Under the pieces are notes generated by a model that was not told the DNA's origin, made no database searches, and worked only from the letters and a program-made list of their open reading frames with translations. A stretch of DNA of 58,633 nt from Gammaproteobacteria bacterium (lineage in GTDB: Bacteria > Pseudomonadota > Gammaproteobacteria > SZUA-229), in assembly GCA_029881035.1 (NCBI GenBank), contig JAOUNI010000012.1:1-58633 (forward strand), read 5' to 3'. The position numbers were made by a program, and so were the translations under genes. Positions 26,893 to 37,475 of this stretch are shown here, in pieces; position 1 is the stretch's first letter, and each line of letters starts with the position of its first letter.

Positions 26893-27945
26893 ATGTTTAA
26901 TTATATTCTCAAACGCTTACTGTTAATGATTCCAACATTATTTGGCGTCATGTTGGTTACTTTTGTGGTCACTCAGTTTGTGCCAGGCGGGCCAGTCGAA
27001 CAACTGGTCAGTCAATTAGAAGGTAATACGATGAGTGGTGAGGCCAGTAGCGGTGCGCATGGTTTGTATCGTGGCGCAACTGGTTTGGATGAGGAGTATA
27101 TTGAAGAAATCCGTGTGCTCTATGGTTTTGATAAACCCGTGTATGAGCGCTTCATAACGATGATGACAAACTATCTGCACTTTGATTTTGGTGATAGCTA
27201 TTTTCATAATCAGTCTGTTATTGATTTGATGGCGTCTAAACTCCCGGTCTCAATCAGTTTAGGTGTGTGGACATTTTTTATTGTTTATCTCACCTGTATT
27301 CCTCTGGGTATCGCTAAGGCTGTACGCGATGGTAGTTTGTTTGATGTCGTGAGCAGTACCTTGATATTGATTGGTTATTCTATTCCTGGCTTTGTTCTTG
27401 GTATAACACTACTGGTGTTTTTTGGTGGTGGTAGTTTTTTTGATGTGTTCCCGTTAAGAGGGCTGGTTTCTGATAACTGGGATGCGATGACCTGGGGTGA
27501 TCAGATTCTTGATTATCTGTGGCATATGGTTTTACCGATTACAGCCTCAGTAGTGGGTAGTTTTGCGGTGATGACTATGTTGACTAAAAATAGTTTTATT
27601 GAAGAGATTAGAAAATTATATGTACTGACTGCGCGTGCCAAGGGTTTGTCGGAAAATGCCGTGCTTTACCGTCACGTTTTTCGGAATGCTATGATTCCTC
27701 TAGTGACCGGATTTCCTGCCGCTTTTATTGGTGCATTTTTTACTGGCAGTTTATTGATTGAAACTATTTTTTCACTGGATGGTTTAGGTCTGCTTTCGTA
27801 TGAGTCAGTATTAAAACGTGATTACCCGGTGGTGTTGGGATCACTTTTTTTGTTTACATTATTGGGTCTTGTGGCGAAATTGCTAGCGGATATCAGTTAT
27901 GTATTAATTGATCCTCGTATTCATTTTGAATCAGTGGATCGTTGA
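26893..27945 (+). CDS. yejB: ABC transporter permease YejB-like
   Basis: This 350-residue inner-membrane permease starts MFNYILKRLLLMIPTLFGVM, the standard beginning of the DppB/OppB/YejB family. An extended periplasmic region (about 40-105) is typical of YejB. The EAA-type cytoplasmic loop is LTARAKGLSENAVLYRHVFRNAM (about 241-263). It starts 12 bp after the binding-protein gene with ribosome binding site AAAAGG. It is paired with the YejE-like permease 3 bp downstream. Confidence 0.94.
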   Translation: MFNYILKRLLLMIPTLFGVMLVTFVVTQFVPGGPVEQLVSQLEGNTMSGEASSGAHGLYRGATGLDEEYIEEIRVLYGFDKPVYERFITMMTNYLHFDFGDSYFHNQSVIDLMASKLPVSISLGVWTFFIVYLTCIPLGIAKAVRDGSLFDVVSSTLILIGYSIPGFVLGITLLVFFGGGSFFDVFPLRGLVSDNWDAMTWGDQILDYLWHMVLPITASVVGSFAVMTMLTKNSFIEEIRKLYVLTARAKGLSENAVLYRHVFRNAMIPLVTGFPAAFIGAFFTGSLLIETIFSLDGLGLLSYESVLKRDYPVVLGSLFLFTLLGLVAKLLADISYVLIDPRIHFESVDR

Positions 27946-27948
27946 AAT

Positions 27949-28980
27949 ATGAATAAGGGTTTTTATATCACACCTGGGCAACGGTCATGGCTTCGCTTCA
28001 AGGCTAGTCGACGCGGCTATGTCAGTTTGTGGGTGTTTAGCATTTTATTTTTTCTGAGTATTTTTTCAGAAGTACTTTTTAATGATAAACCATTGCTGGT
28101 TAATTATCAGGATGATTATTACTTTCCTTTTCTGGTTTCTTATCCGGAGACCACATTTGGTGGTGATTTTGAAACAGAGGCTGATTATGTTGACGAATAT
28201 GTCCGTCAGCGTATAACTCAGGGTGGAAACTGGGTGGTCGATCCGCCTATTAGATTCAGTTACGATACCATTAGCTTTATCAGTGACGCCGCTAATCCAG
28301 CAGCTCCATCGTCTGACAATTTATTGGGTACCGATGATCGAGGTCGTGATGTTCTGGCCAGGCTTGTTTATGGTTTTAGATTATCTGTTCTATTTGCGTT
28401 TGCGCTGACCGCGTTGGGTGTTGTCATTGGTATAGTGATGGGTGCCATACAGGGCTATTTTTCAGGCCGAACCGATCTGTTTATGCAGCGCATCATCGAA
28501 GTCTGGTCATCTATGCCAGAGTTGTATTTGCTGATTATTTTTGCCTCTATTTTTCAACCAAGTATCTGGTTATTGTTAATTTTATTGTCAATGTTCGGCT
28601 GGATGGGATTATCTGACTATGTGCGTGCCGAATTTTTACGTGGTAGAAATATGGATTATGTTCGTGCCGCCAAAGCCATGGGTTTGAGTGATTTTGCTAT
28701 TATGCGACACCACTTATTACCAAATAGCTTGACACCAGTGATTACATTTCTGCCATTTCGGATAAGTGGTTCGATTCTAGCACTGACTAGTCTGGATTTT
28801 CTTGGACTGGGCGTGCCACCGACTACCCCTAGTCTTGGTGAGTTGTTATCGCAGGGCAAAGAGAATATTGAAGCGTGGTGGTTGTCACTGGGTGCTTTCA
28901 TTGTTTTGGTTGGCACTTTGATGCTGTTGATCTTTATTGGTGAAGCGTTACGTGAAGCTATGGATACAAGAAAGAATTAA
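27949..28980 (+). CDS. yejE: ABC transporter permease YejE-like
   Basis: This 343-residue permease has a long N-terminal region with one membrane helix (about 24-42), then GTDDRGRDVLARLVYGFRLS (about 127-146), the DppC/OppC signature. The EAA loop MDYVRAAKAMGLSDFAIMRHH lies at about 234-254. The longer segment between the first helix and the core is characteristic of YejE. It begins 3 bp after yejB and its stop is followed at once by the ATPase gene, so the operon is tightly coupled. Confidence 0.94.
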   Translation: MNKGFYITPGQRSWLRFKASRRGYVSLWVFSILFFLSIFSEVLFNDKPLLVNYQDDYYFPFLVSYPETTFGGDFETEADYVDEYVRQRITQGGNWVVDPPIRFSYDTISFISDAANPAAPSSDNLLGTDDRGRDVLARLVYGFRLSVLFAFALTALGVVIGIVMGAIQGYFSGRTDLFMQRIIEVWSSMPELYLLIIFASIFQPSIWLLLILLSMFGWMGLSDYVRAEFLRGRNMDYVRAAKAMGLSDFAIMRHHLLPNSLTPVITFLPFRISGSILALTSLDFLGLGVPPTTPSLGELLSQGKENIEAWWLSLGAFIVLVGTLMLLIFIGEALREAMDTRKN

Positions 28981-28981
28981 T

Positions 28982-30589
28982 ATGATGGATAAGCTTTTAC
29001 AAGTAGAGAACCTGAGTGTTACTTTTAAAACGCAGGGTGGTGATATAGATGCCGTCAGAGATATCAGTTTTTATATCAATCAGGGCGAAACTTTAGCTAT
29101 TGTGGGTGAGTCAGGCTCAGGAAAGTCGGTGACCGCACTCTCAATTTTAAAATTGCACGATGAAAGGCAGGTGCACTATCCTGGCGGGAAAATTATTTAC
29201 CAATACAATACGGTGAAACGGGATCTGATGACATTGGATGAAAAGGCCATGCAGTCAATCAGGGGAAGCGATATCTCGATGATTTTTCAGGAGCCAATGA
29301 GTTCATTAAATCCAGTCTTTACAGTCGGAGCACAGATTAAAGAGTCCCTGCAACTTCACACTAATTTAAATAAAGATGAAGCGCATCAGCGTGCTCTCGA
29401 ATTACTCGACAGGGTTGGTCTTCGCGATCCACACCGTCAAATCGATAGTTTTCCGCATGCATTATCTGGTGGTCAAAGACAGCGTGTCATGATCGCGATG
29501 GCTTTGGCCTGTAACCCGGCATTGCTCATTGCTGATGAACCGACCACTGCTCTTGATGTCACTATTCAGCAGCAGATACTTGAATTGCTGGTTGATTTGA
29601 AAAATGAATTTAACATGTCGGTGTTGTTCATTACGCATGATTTGAATCTGGTTAGGCGTTACGCTCAACGGGTTTGTGTGATGCAGCAGGGAGAAATTGT
29701 TGAGCAGGGAAATACAATGGAAATTTTTTCTCGACCACAACATGAATATACGCAATATCTGTTACAGAGTGAGCCTGATCATCGTATCGTTGATATTGAG
29801 CCTTCATCTGAAATGGTGGTGAAAGCCGTCAACCTGCGCTGTCATTTTCCAATCTATAAAGGATTCTTTAAACGTCAGGTTGATGTGGTAAAGGCCGTCG
29901 ACGATATTAGTCTTGAAATTCACAAGGGAGAAACGCTGGGTATCGTCGGCGAATCCGGATCGGGTAAGACAACTTTGGGTATGGCATTATTGCGTTTGAT
30001 TGCTTCCACGGGTGATATTTATTTCGGCGAACATAAAATATCGGATTTTCGGGAAAAAGATATCAGGCCGCTGAGACGGCAATTTCAGGTTGTTTTTCAG
30101 GATCCATTTTCATCCTTGTCACCTCGTATGACGGTTGAAGAGATTATAGGCGAGGGCCTAAAACTGCATTTTCCTGAACTGGATAATGCGCAAAGAAAAA
30201 TTCGAATTCACACAGTACTAGAAGAAGTCGGTCTGGCTAAGGATATATTGTGGCGCTATCCACATGAGTTCTCAGGTGGGCAGCGTCAGCGTATCGCTAT
30301 TGCTCGAGCGGTGATATTGCAACCAGATGTGATGTTGCTGGATGAACCAACTAGTGCGCTGGATGTATCAGTGCAAAAACAGGTGCTAGGGTTGTTATCA
30401 AAACTCCAGAAAAAATATGGTCTTAGTTATGTTTTTATCAGTCATGATTTAAGGGTTATTAGAGCCATGTCGCATCGTATCATCGTGATGAAAGATGGGA
30501 AAATTGTAGAACAGGGCTCGGTGACCAATGTGCTCGATCAACCCCAACAGGCTTATACTAAGGAATTGGCTCAGGCTGCCTGTACGTGA
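28982..30589 (+). CDS. yejF: ABC transporter ATP-binding protein YejF-like (two ATPase domains)
   Basis: This 535-residue cytoplasmic ATPase is a fusion of two oligopeptide-type ABC domains. The first has Walker A GESGSGKS (about 40-47) and signature LSGGQRQRVMIA. The second has Walker A GESGSGKT (about 323-330) and signature FSGGQRQRIAIA. Both have Walker B aspartates (LLIADEPTTALDV, MLLDEPTSALDV). ATG 28982 is chosen, directly after the yejE stop; a second in-frame ATG follows at 28985. It ends the yej operon; a palindrome at 30627-30655 follows. Confidence 0.94.
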   Translation: MMDKLLQVENLSVTFKTQGGDIDAVRDISFYINQGETLAIVGESGSGKSVTALSILKLHDERQVHYPGGKIIYQYNTVKRDLMTLDEKAMQSIRGSDISMIFQEPMSSLNPVFTVGAQIKESLQLHTNLNKDEAHQRALELLDRVGLRDPHRQIDSFPHALSGGQRQRVMIAMALACNPALLIADEPTTALDVTIQQQILELLVDLKNEFNMSVLFITHDLNLVRRYAQRVCVMQQGEIVEQGNTMEIFSRPQHEYTQYLLQSEPDHRIVDIEPSSEMVVKAVNLRCHFPIYKGFFKRQVDVVKAVDDISLEIHKGETLGIVGESGSGKTTLGMALLRLIASTGDIYFGEHKISDFREKDIRPLRRQFQVVFQDPFSSLSPRMTVEEIIGEGLKLHFPELDNAQRKIRIHTVLEEVGLAKDILWRYPHEFSGGQRQRIAIARAVILQPDVMLLDEPTSALDVSVQKQVLGLLSKLQKKYGLSYVFISHDLRVIRAMSHRIIVMKDGKIVEQGSVTNVLDQPQQAYTKELAQAACT

Positions 30590-30626
30590 ACTCTTGTTAA
30601 ATGTATGGGTTTGTGTTCCAATAAAC

Positions 30627-30655
30627 TGAATGATACTAATTCGTATTATCATTCA
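30627..30655. promoter_or_regulatory. Palindrome upstream of iscR, Fur-box-like
   Basis: Perfect 9-bp inverted repeats TGAATGATA / TATCATTCA are separated by 11 bp. The 19-bp core at 30632-30650 matches the classical Fur box at 13 of 19 positions by eye. It lies just upstream of the iscR -35. It could instead be the transcript end of yejF, but no T-run follows. Confidence 0.4.
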
Positions 30656-30659
30656 AATA

Positions 30660-30692
30660 ATACTTGACTATTTTACTTGGTATTTGTATGAT
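30660..30692 (+). promoter_or_regulatory. iscR promoter overlapped by a type 1 IscR-binding box
   Basis: TTGACT at 30664-30669, a 17-bp spacer and TATGAT at 30687-30692 form a near-consensus sigma-70 promoter. The stretch 30660-30683 (ATACTTGACTATTTTACTTG then GTAT) resembles the type 1 IscR site of the E. coli iscR promoter, which also overlaps the -35. This predicts autorepression by [2Fe-2S]-IscR. Confidence 0.65.
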
Positions 30693-30734
30693 GTTAATTA
30701 TTACTTATTGAGACAACAGTCGGAGGTTACAACT

Positions 30735-31229
30735 ATGAAACTATCTACAAAAGGACGTTATAGTGTTACTGCCATGCTTGATCTGGCCATCCACGATAAA
30801 GCGGGGCCTGTTACACTGGGTGATATTTCACAATGTCAGGGCATTTCTCTATCGTACCTTGAACAGTTATTTTCCAGCTTACGTAAAGCAGGTCTGGTAA
30901 AAGGCGTACGCGGACCGGGTGGCGGGTATCGATTGGCGAAACCAGCCACTGAAATTAGTATTGCGGAGATTATTCGTGCCGTTGATGAAACGGTTGATGT
31001 GACTAACTGTAATGGTGAAGGTGACTGTCAGGGTGGTGAGCGTTGCCTGACTCACGAACTTTGGTCTGATTTGAGTGATCGTTTGTATAAATTTCTGGAT
31101 GGCATTACTTTGGCGCAATTTGTTGATCGGCCTGGTATTCCTGAGTTATCCATGGAGCGTGACAAGAGTATCGGTCGCTTTGTATTGGCACGAAAACAGG
31201 CAGAGGCAATTAATCAGGGTTTAGTTTAG
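30735..31229 (+). CDS. iscR: Fe-S cluster assembly transcriptional regulator IscR
   Basis: This 164-residue Rrf2-family regulator has the winged-helix N-terminus [20 protein letters not shown] and the signature [12 protein letters not shown] (59-70). The cluster ligands Cys92, Cys98, Cys104 and His107 are at exactly the E. coli IscR positions, which supports IscR over other Rrf2 proteins. It represses Fe-S assembly genes when it carries a [2Fe-2S] cluster. The ATG at 30735 has CGGAGG nine bases upstream, so longer in-frame starts are rejected. No iscS, iscU or iscA gene follows; the next gene is acnB, behind a terminator. Confidence 0.92.
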   Translation: MKLSTKGRYSVTAMLDLAIHDKAGPVTLGDISQCQGISLSYLEQLFSSLRKAGLVKGVRGPGGGYRLAKPATEISIAEIIRAVDETVDVTNCNGEGDCQGGERCLTHELWSDLSDRLYKFLDGITLAQFVDRPGIPELSMERDKSIGRFVLARKQAEAINQGLV

Positions 31230-31300
31230 TCGCTGATTAGTTATGGTTATCCACATAGTTGCTTCGGTGACTAGGGGTGGCAGAAAAATTAGCTAAAAAA

Positions 31301-31324
31301 AGCCCGCTTTTGCGGGCTTTTTTT
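31301..31324 (+). terminator. Rho-independent terminator of iscR
   Basis: A GC-rich 7-bp stem AGCCCGC / GCGGGCT with a TTTT loop is flanked by an A-run and followed by TTTTTTTT. It is a strong terminator and structurally bidirectional. Confidence 0.9.
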
Positions 31325-31351
31325 GTGACTGGCGTTCACAAAAGCTATAAT
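31321..31351 (+). promoter_or_regulatory. acnB promoter with an inverted repeat over the -35
   Basis: TTGTGA at 31323-31328, a 17-bp spacer and perfect TATAAT at 31346-31351. An inverted repeat TTTTGTGA / TCACAAAA (31321-31328 and 31336-31343, 7-bp gap) covers the -35 and spacer and looks like a repressor operator. The gap is one base longer than in a CRP site. Confidence 0.6.
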
Positions 31352-31385
31352 ACTCTCCTTTTTATTTGCATACTGGGGAACACAC

Positions 31386-33941
31386 ATGCTTGAGGCTTAT
31401 CGCAAACATGTTACAGAACGTCAATCAGAGAACTTACCACCATTAGCATTAAGCGCTGAACAGGTCGCTGAGCTGATCGAATTGATCAAAAATCCACCTG
31501 CAGGGGAGGCAGAGTTCCTGCTAGACCTACTGACTAATCGTGTTCCACCTGGGGTGGATCAGGCTGCTTATGTCAAAGCCGCTTTTCTAGCTGATGTTGC
31601 TAAAGGTACCACCACCTGTGAGTTGATTTCTCAGGTTCGTGCAACAGAATTACTCGGCACCATGCTGGGTGGCTACAATATCCGGCCTTTAATCGAGTTG
31701 CTGGATGTCGAAGTAACGGCAGATGCTGCAGCGACTGCCTTATCCCATACATTGCTTATTTATGATGCCTTCCATGATGTGTCTGATAAAGCCGCAAATA
31801 ATAAATTTGCAGCACGTGTGATTCGTTCATGGGCGGATGCAGAGTGGTTTACTTCCAAGCCGGTTATGGCGGAAGAAATTACGGTGACTGTTTATAAAGT
31901 ACCAGGTGAGACTAATACGGATGATTTATCACCGGCAACTGAAGCCTGGAGCCGTCCCGATATCCCACTGCATGCTAAATCCATGTTGGTCAGCAAGATG
32001 GAAAAACCGCTGGAAACGATTGCAGAGCTCAAGCAGAAAGGATATCCCATTGCCTATGTAGGTGATGTCGTCGGTACGGGTTCTTCCAGAAAATCCGCGA
32101 TCAATTCAGTGTTATGGCATATGGGCAGTGAAATTCCATATGTGCCTAATAAACATGAAGGTGGTGTTGTACTTGGTGGCAAAATTGCGCCTATTTTCTT
32201 TAATACCGCAGAAGATTCGGGTGCATTGCCGATTGAGTGTGATGTTGAAAAAATGCACACCGGTGATGTCATCCGTGTTCGCCCCTACGACGGCGTGATC
32301 TTGAATGAAGCTGGAGATGAAATCTGCAAGTTTGATCTGCGTCCTACCACTATGCCCGATGAAGTCCGTGCCAATGGACGTATTCCGTTGATTATCGGCC
32401 GTGGTTTGACTGACAGGGCCAGAACCTTTTTAGGCGAAGCACCTTCTACAGTTTTCCTGAGACCGGAAACTGCTGTTGATACAGGTAAAGGTTTTACACA
32501 TGCACAGAAAATTGTCGGTAAAGCCTGCGGTGTTGAGGGTATTCGTCCGGGTACATATTGTGAACCGAAAATGACTACTGTGGGCTCACAGGACACCACA
32601 GGCGCAATGACCCGAGATGAATTGAAAGAACTGGCCTGTCTGGGATTCTCTGCGGATTTGATTATGCAAAGTTTCTGTCATACTGCCGCTTACCCTAAAC
32701 CTGTAGATATTAATCTACAGCATGAGCTACCTGATTTTATGCAAACTCGTGGTGGTGTTTCGTTACGTCCCGGTGATGGCATTATTCACTCGTGGTTGAA
32801 TCGTATGATTCTTCCCGATACTGTGGGTACGGGTGGTGATTCACATACACGTTTTCCCATGGGTATTAGCTTTCCCGCTGGCTCCGGTCTGGTGGCTTTT
32901 GGTGCAGCGCTGGGTGTGATGCCATTGGATATGCCCGAGTCAGTGCTGGTGCGATTTAAAGGTGAAATGCAACCGGGGGTGACTTTGCGTGATTTAGTGA
33001 ATGCCATTCCTTATGTTGCCATTCAAAAAGGCTTGCTCACTGTTGAGAAGAAAGGCAAAAAAAATGTGTTCAATGGTCGAGTGCTGGAAATTGAAGGCCT
33101 GCCAAATCTGAAAGTTGAACAGGCATTTGAATTATCCGATGCTTCAGCAGAACGTTCAGCCAATGGTTGTACGGTTCGATTGGGAAAAGAACCTATCATC
33201 GAATATTTGAAATCTAACGTTACTCTATTGAAATGGATGATTGCCAATGGTTACGAGGATAAACGTACCCTGTCACGTCGTATTGCTGCGATGGAGGCAT
33301 GGTTAGCGGATCCGCAGTTGCTGGAGCCGGATGCTAATGCAGAATATGCAGAAATCATCGAAATCGACTTGAATGAAATCAAAGAGCCGATTCTGGCTTG
33401 TCCGAATGATCCGGATGATGTCAAAACATTATCTGAAGTTGCCGGCGCTAAAATTGATGAAGTCTTTATTGGTTCATGTATGACTAATATTGGTCATTAC
33501 CGCGCGGCCGGCAATGTGCTGAATGGTGTTACCTCATTGCCAACACGTATGTGGATTGTGCCACCGACAAAAATGGATGAGCGCCAGCTGATGGAAGAAG
33601 GTATTTATAATATTTTTGGCAAGGCGGGTGCGCGCACTGAAATTCCAGGTTGTTCTTTATGCATGGGTAATCAGGCGCGTGTGGCCGATAATGCCACAGT
33701 GATGTCGACTTCAACGCGTAACTTCCCGAATCGTCTGGGTAATAATGCCGATGTTTATCTGGCCTCTGCGGAGTTGAGTGCTGTAGCCGCAAAACTGGGT
33801 CGCATTCCAAGCAGAGACGAATATATGGAAGGAACAAAAAACATTAATGCCGCTTCCGCAGAGATCTACCGCTATCTAAATTTCCATGAATTAGCGGAAT
33901 ATCAAAAGATTGCGGATGGCGTTGAAGTTAAATTTTCATAA
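31386..33941 (+). CDS. acnB: Aconitate hydratase B
   Basis: This 851-residue [4Fe-4S] TCA-cycle enzyme isomerises citrate to isocitrate. The HEAT-like N-terminal domain (about 1-155, [20 protein letters not shown]) and the swivel domain before the catalytic core are in the AcnB order. Cluster-ligand motifs are [14 protein letters not shown] and [34 protein letters not shown] and [11 protein letters not shown] are further family blocks. The length matches E. coli AcnB (865). It follows iscR and its terminator and has its own promoter. In E. coli the apo-protein also acts as an RNA-binding regulator. Confidence 0.97.
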   Translation: MLEAYRKHVTERQSENLPPLALSAEQVAELIELIKNPPAGEAEFLLDLLTNRVPPGVDQAAYVKAAFLADVAKGTTTCELISQVRATELLGTMLGGYNIRPLIELLDVEVTADAAATALSHTLLIYDAFHDVSDKAANNKFAARVIRSWADAEWFTSKPVMAEEITVTVYKVPGETNTDDLSPATEAWSRPDIPLHAKSMLVSKMEKPLETIAELKQKGYPIAYVGDVVGTGSSRKSAINSVLWHMGSEIPYVPNKHEGGVVLGGKIAPIFFNTAEDSGALPIECDVEKMHTGDVIRVRPYDGVILNEAGDEICKFDLRPTTMPDEVRANGRIPLIIGRGLTDRARTFLGEAPSTVFLRPETAVDTGKGFTHAQKIVGKACGVEGIRPGTYCEPKMTTVGSQDTTGAMTRDELKELACLGFSADLIMQSFCHTAAYPKPVDINLQHELPDFMQTRGGVSLRPGDGIIHSWLNRMILPDTVGTGGDSHTRFPMGISFPAGSGLVAFGAALGVMPLDMPESVLVRFKGEMQPGVTLRDLVNAIPYVAIQKGLLTVEKKGKKNVFNGRVLEIEGLPNLKVEQAFELSDASAERSANGCTVRLGKEPIIEYLKSNVTLLKWMIANGYEDKRTLSRRIAAMEAWLADPQLLEPDANAEYAEIIEIDLNEIKEPILACPNDPDDVKTLSEVAGAKIDEVFIGSCMTNIGHYRAAGNVLNGVTSLPTRMWIVPPTKMDERQLMEEGIYNIFGKAGARTEIPGCSLCMGNQARVADNATVMSTSTRNFPNRLGNNADVYLASAELSAVAAKLGRIPSRDEYMEGTKNINAASAEIYRYLNFHELAEYQKIADGVEVKFS

Positions 33942-33945
33942 GCTT

Positions 33946-34320
33946 ATGAAAATGCTTCTGTTCATCGCAGCTGGTGGTGCTATTGGTGCTGTGCTGCGTT
34001 ATGGCGCATCGCTAGGCGTGTATAGCTTGCTGGGCAGAGGTTTTCCTTACGGCACTTTGTTTGTAAATGTAACAGGTTCGTTATTGATGGGCTTGCTTAG
34101 CATCATTATGCTAGAACGCTTTAACGTAGGACCGGAGTGGCGGGCAGCGATACTGGTTGGACTATTAGGCTCATTCACCACCTTTTCAACGTTTTCAATA
34201 GAAACCCTGAACCTGCTAGAACAGGGTGATGTAATCAGAGCGATGGCAAATATAACTATTAGTGTTATCGTTTGTTTAGCTGCTGTCTGGATGGGCATTA
34301 GTTTAGGGAGGCAATTATGA
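33946..34320 (+). CDS. crcB: Fluoride exporter CrcB (Fluc channel)
   Basis: This 124-residue four-helix membrane protein forms dual-topology dimers that export fluoride. Signatures are GGAIGAVLRYG (about 9-19), FVNVTGSLLMG (about 39-49) and GSFTTFSTFSIET (about 76-88) with the pore phenylalanines. ATG 33946, 4 bp after the acnB stop, is chosen; longer in-frame starts lie inside acnB. The DUF190 gene overlaps its stop (ATGA). No fluoride riboswitch directly precedes it, so it is probably read from the acnB transcript. Confidence 0.92.
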   Translation: MKMLLFIAAGGAIGAVLRYGASLGVYSLLGRGFPYGTLFVNVTGSLLMGLLSIIMLERFNVGPEWRAAILVGLLGSFTTFSTFSIETLNLLEQGDVIRAMANITISVIVCLAAVWMGISLGRQL

Positions 34321-34610
34321 ATGTCACTGTTGCGCGAATTTATGTGACCGAAGGTCAGCACGTGCACGAGAAAATATTCGAGCGCCTGCATGATGAGCAT
34401 AAAGTTAAAGGTGTGACCCTGTTTCGTGGCGTCGCCGGTTTTGGCGAATCGGGCGAAACCCATTCCAGTAGCCTGCTTGATATGTCATTTGATCTGCCCG
34501 TGATCGTCGAATTTTTTGATGAAGAGGCGCGAGTGTGCCAGGCGCTGGAGTCACTCGCTGACCTGACTTCATCGTGCCGCGTTATCACTTTCGCGGCCGA
34601 ACTTTCCTAG
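34317..34610 (+). CDS. DUF190 family protein
   Basis: This 97-residue protein starts MNVTVARIYVTEGQHVHEKI and contains VKGVTLFRGVAGFGESGETH and DLPVIVEFFDEEARV, characteristic of DUF190. The fold is P-II-like (ferredoxin-like). The gene overlaps the crcB stop by 4 bp (ATGA), an association common in bacteria, suggesting it modulates or assists fluoride export. The mechanism is not established. Confidence 0.88.
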   Translation: MNVTVARIYVTEGQHVHEKIFERLHDEHKVKGVTLFRGVAGFGESGETHSSSLLDMSFDLPVIVEFFDEEARVCQALESLADLTSSCRVITFAAELS

Positions 34611-34644
34611 TCCTGTTGCTTACTATTTAATCGGATAAAAATAA

Positions 34645-35916
<1,272 letters not shown>

Positions 35917-35929
35917 GATATTTTTTTAA

Positions 35930-35958
35930 CTGTAGGGTGCGCACGGCGTCCCCTACAG
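35930..35958. repeat. Inverted repeat after serS
   Basis: Perfect 8-bp arms CTGTAGGG / CCCTACAG enclose a GC-rich loop. It lies 13 bp after the serS stop and has no T-run on the plus strand. It may act as an mRNA-stabilising or REP-type hairpin, or as a weak terminator. Confidence 0.5.
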
Positions 35959-36002
35959 TATCAATTTCATTATTAATCTGAAGTCAGTTGTATAATTATT
36001 TT

Positions 36003-37475
36003 ATGCAAACATTGCCCTCATCACTGTATACGCCTGAATCTGTCAGGCGTATTGATCAAAAAGCGATCCACGATCACGGTATTGCGGGCTATACCCTGAT
36101 GCGCAGAGCCGGCAAAGTCGTACTTGATCTTCTGCGCAAAAACTATCCTCAGGCAAAAAAAATTCTGGTGCTTTGCGGTGCCGGCAATAACGCCGGTGAT
36201 GGTTATGTGGTGGCGCGTCTGGCTCAGCAGCAGGGCATGGATGTCCGGGTTGTCAGTTTGACTGATCCGGAAAAACTTCAGGGTGATGCGCATCAGGCCT
36301 ATCAACAATGGCATGAATCTGCCGTGCTTTCAGTGAATGATGTCGCCTTGATCAATGATGCTGATGTTATTGTCGATGCTTTATTAGGGACGGGAATAAC
36401 GCGTGATGTTGAAGGTTCGTGGTTGAACTGGATTGAGGCGGTTAATCATTCGGATAAAGCCGTAATTTCCGTTGATCTACCGTCGGGTCTGGATGCATTA
36501 ACCGGGGCAATCAAAGGTGCCGCAGTAACTGCGGATATCACTGTCACTTTTATTGGTTTAAAGCTGGGTTTGTTTACCGCCAGTGGCAAGGCCTGTTGCG
36601 GTGAAGTGATCTTTGATTCGCTGGGCGTGCCTGAATCTGTCTATGAGTCTGAATCGCCCGTCGCTGAATTACTGGGTTCCCCAGACTGTTACGAGCTGCC
36701 CAGACGAAGGCACGATTCGCATAAAGGCCTGCACGGCCACGTGCTGGTTGTTGGTGGTAACCACGGCATGCCCGGCGCGGTGATACTTGCAGCCAGAGCA
36801 GCATTACGCAGTGGTGCTGGCATGGTCACCGTGGTGACGCGTGTAGAGCATGTGGCTGCCGTTGCTGTAGCCTGTCCTGAGGCGATGGTCTACGGTAGTG
36901 AAAATGGTAACTTGCCGGTTTTATCTGTAGAGAAAATAGCCGTGGTCGCGATTGGTCCGGGTCTGGGGCAGGATGCCTGGGCGCATCGATTACTGATGCA
37001 GGCCATTGCACTCAATCGTCCCATGATTCTGGATGCGGATGCGCTCAATCTTGTTGCTGAGAAAAAAATTCAGATTAAAGTGCCGCATATCATTACCCCG
37101 CATCCCGGTGAAGCGGCTCACTTGCTATGCAAAGATAATGCCTCATCGATCCAGCAGGATCGACTGACTGCGATTCACCAGTTGTATGATTTATTGAGCG
37201 GCGTTGTAGTTTTAAAAGGCTCAGGCTCGATGATTTATGATGGTGGCCATCTGGGTGTCTGTCCTTTTGGTAATCCCGCCATGGCGGTGGCTGGCATGGG
37301 TGATGTCCTGACCGGGGTGATCGCGGCCTGTGTCGCTCAGGGAATGGATTTGAATCAGGCGGCCAGAGCAGGGGTGTGCGTGCATGCTCGGGCAGGTGAT
37401 CTCGCTGCAAATGGTGACACGCACGGTATGCTGGCTTCAGATGTGATTGATGTTCTAAAGCAGGTTATAAAATGA
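36003..37475 (+). CDS. nnr: Bifunctional NAD(P)H-hydrate epimerase / ADP-dependent dehydratase
   Basis: This 490-residue metabolite-repair enzyme restores hydrated NADH and NADPH. The N-terminal YjeF_N epimerase (about 1-215) has VLCGAGNNAGDGYVVARLA and VDALLGTGI. The C-terminal ribokinase-like dehydratase (about 225-490) has KGLHGHVLVVGGNHGMPGA, VAIGPGLGQ, ILDADALNL and VAGMGDVLTGVIAA. ATG 36003 is used; an in-frame TTG at 35988 is less likely. TATAAT at 35991 may be a -10, which would leave almost no leader. It overlaps tsaE by 4 bp, the conserved nnr-tsaE-amiC order. Confidence 0.95.
   Translation: MQTLPSSLYTPESVRRIDQKAIHDHGIAGYTLMRRAGKVVLDLLRKNYPQAKKILVLCGAGNNAGDGYVVARLAQQQGMDVRVVSLTDPEKLQGDAHQAYQQWHESAVLSVNDVALINDADVIVDALLGTGITRDVEGSWLNWIEAVNHSDKAVISVDLPSGLDALTGAIKGAAVTADITVTFIGLKLGLFTASGKACCGEVIFDSLGVPESVYESESPVAELLGSPDCYELPRRRHDSHKGLHGHVLVVGGNHGMPGAVILAARAALRSGAGMVTVVTRVEHVAAVAVACPEAMVYGSENGNLPVLSVEKIAVVAIGPGLGQDAWAHRLLMQAIALNRPMILDADALNLVAEKKIQIKVPHIITPHPGEAAHLLCKDNASSIQQDRLTAIHQLYDLLSGVVVLKGSGSMIYDGGHLGVCPFGNPAMAVAGMGDVLTGVIAACVAQGMDLNQAARAGVCVHARAGDLAANGDTHGMLASDVIDVLKQVIK

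Noticed and set aside
31324-31340. CRP site at acnB
   Set aside because: TGTGA and TCACA are separated by 7 bp, not 6, so it is reported only as an inverted repeat.
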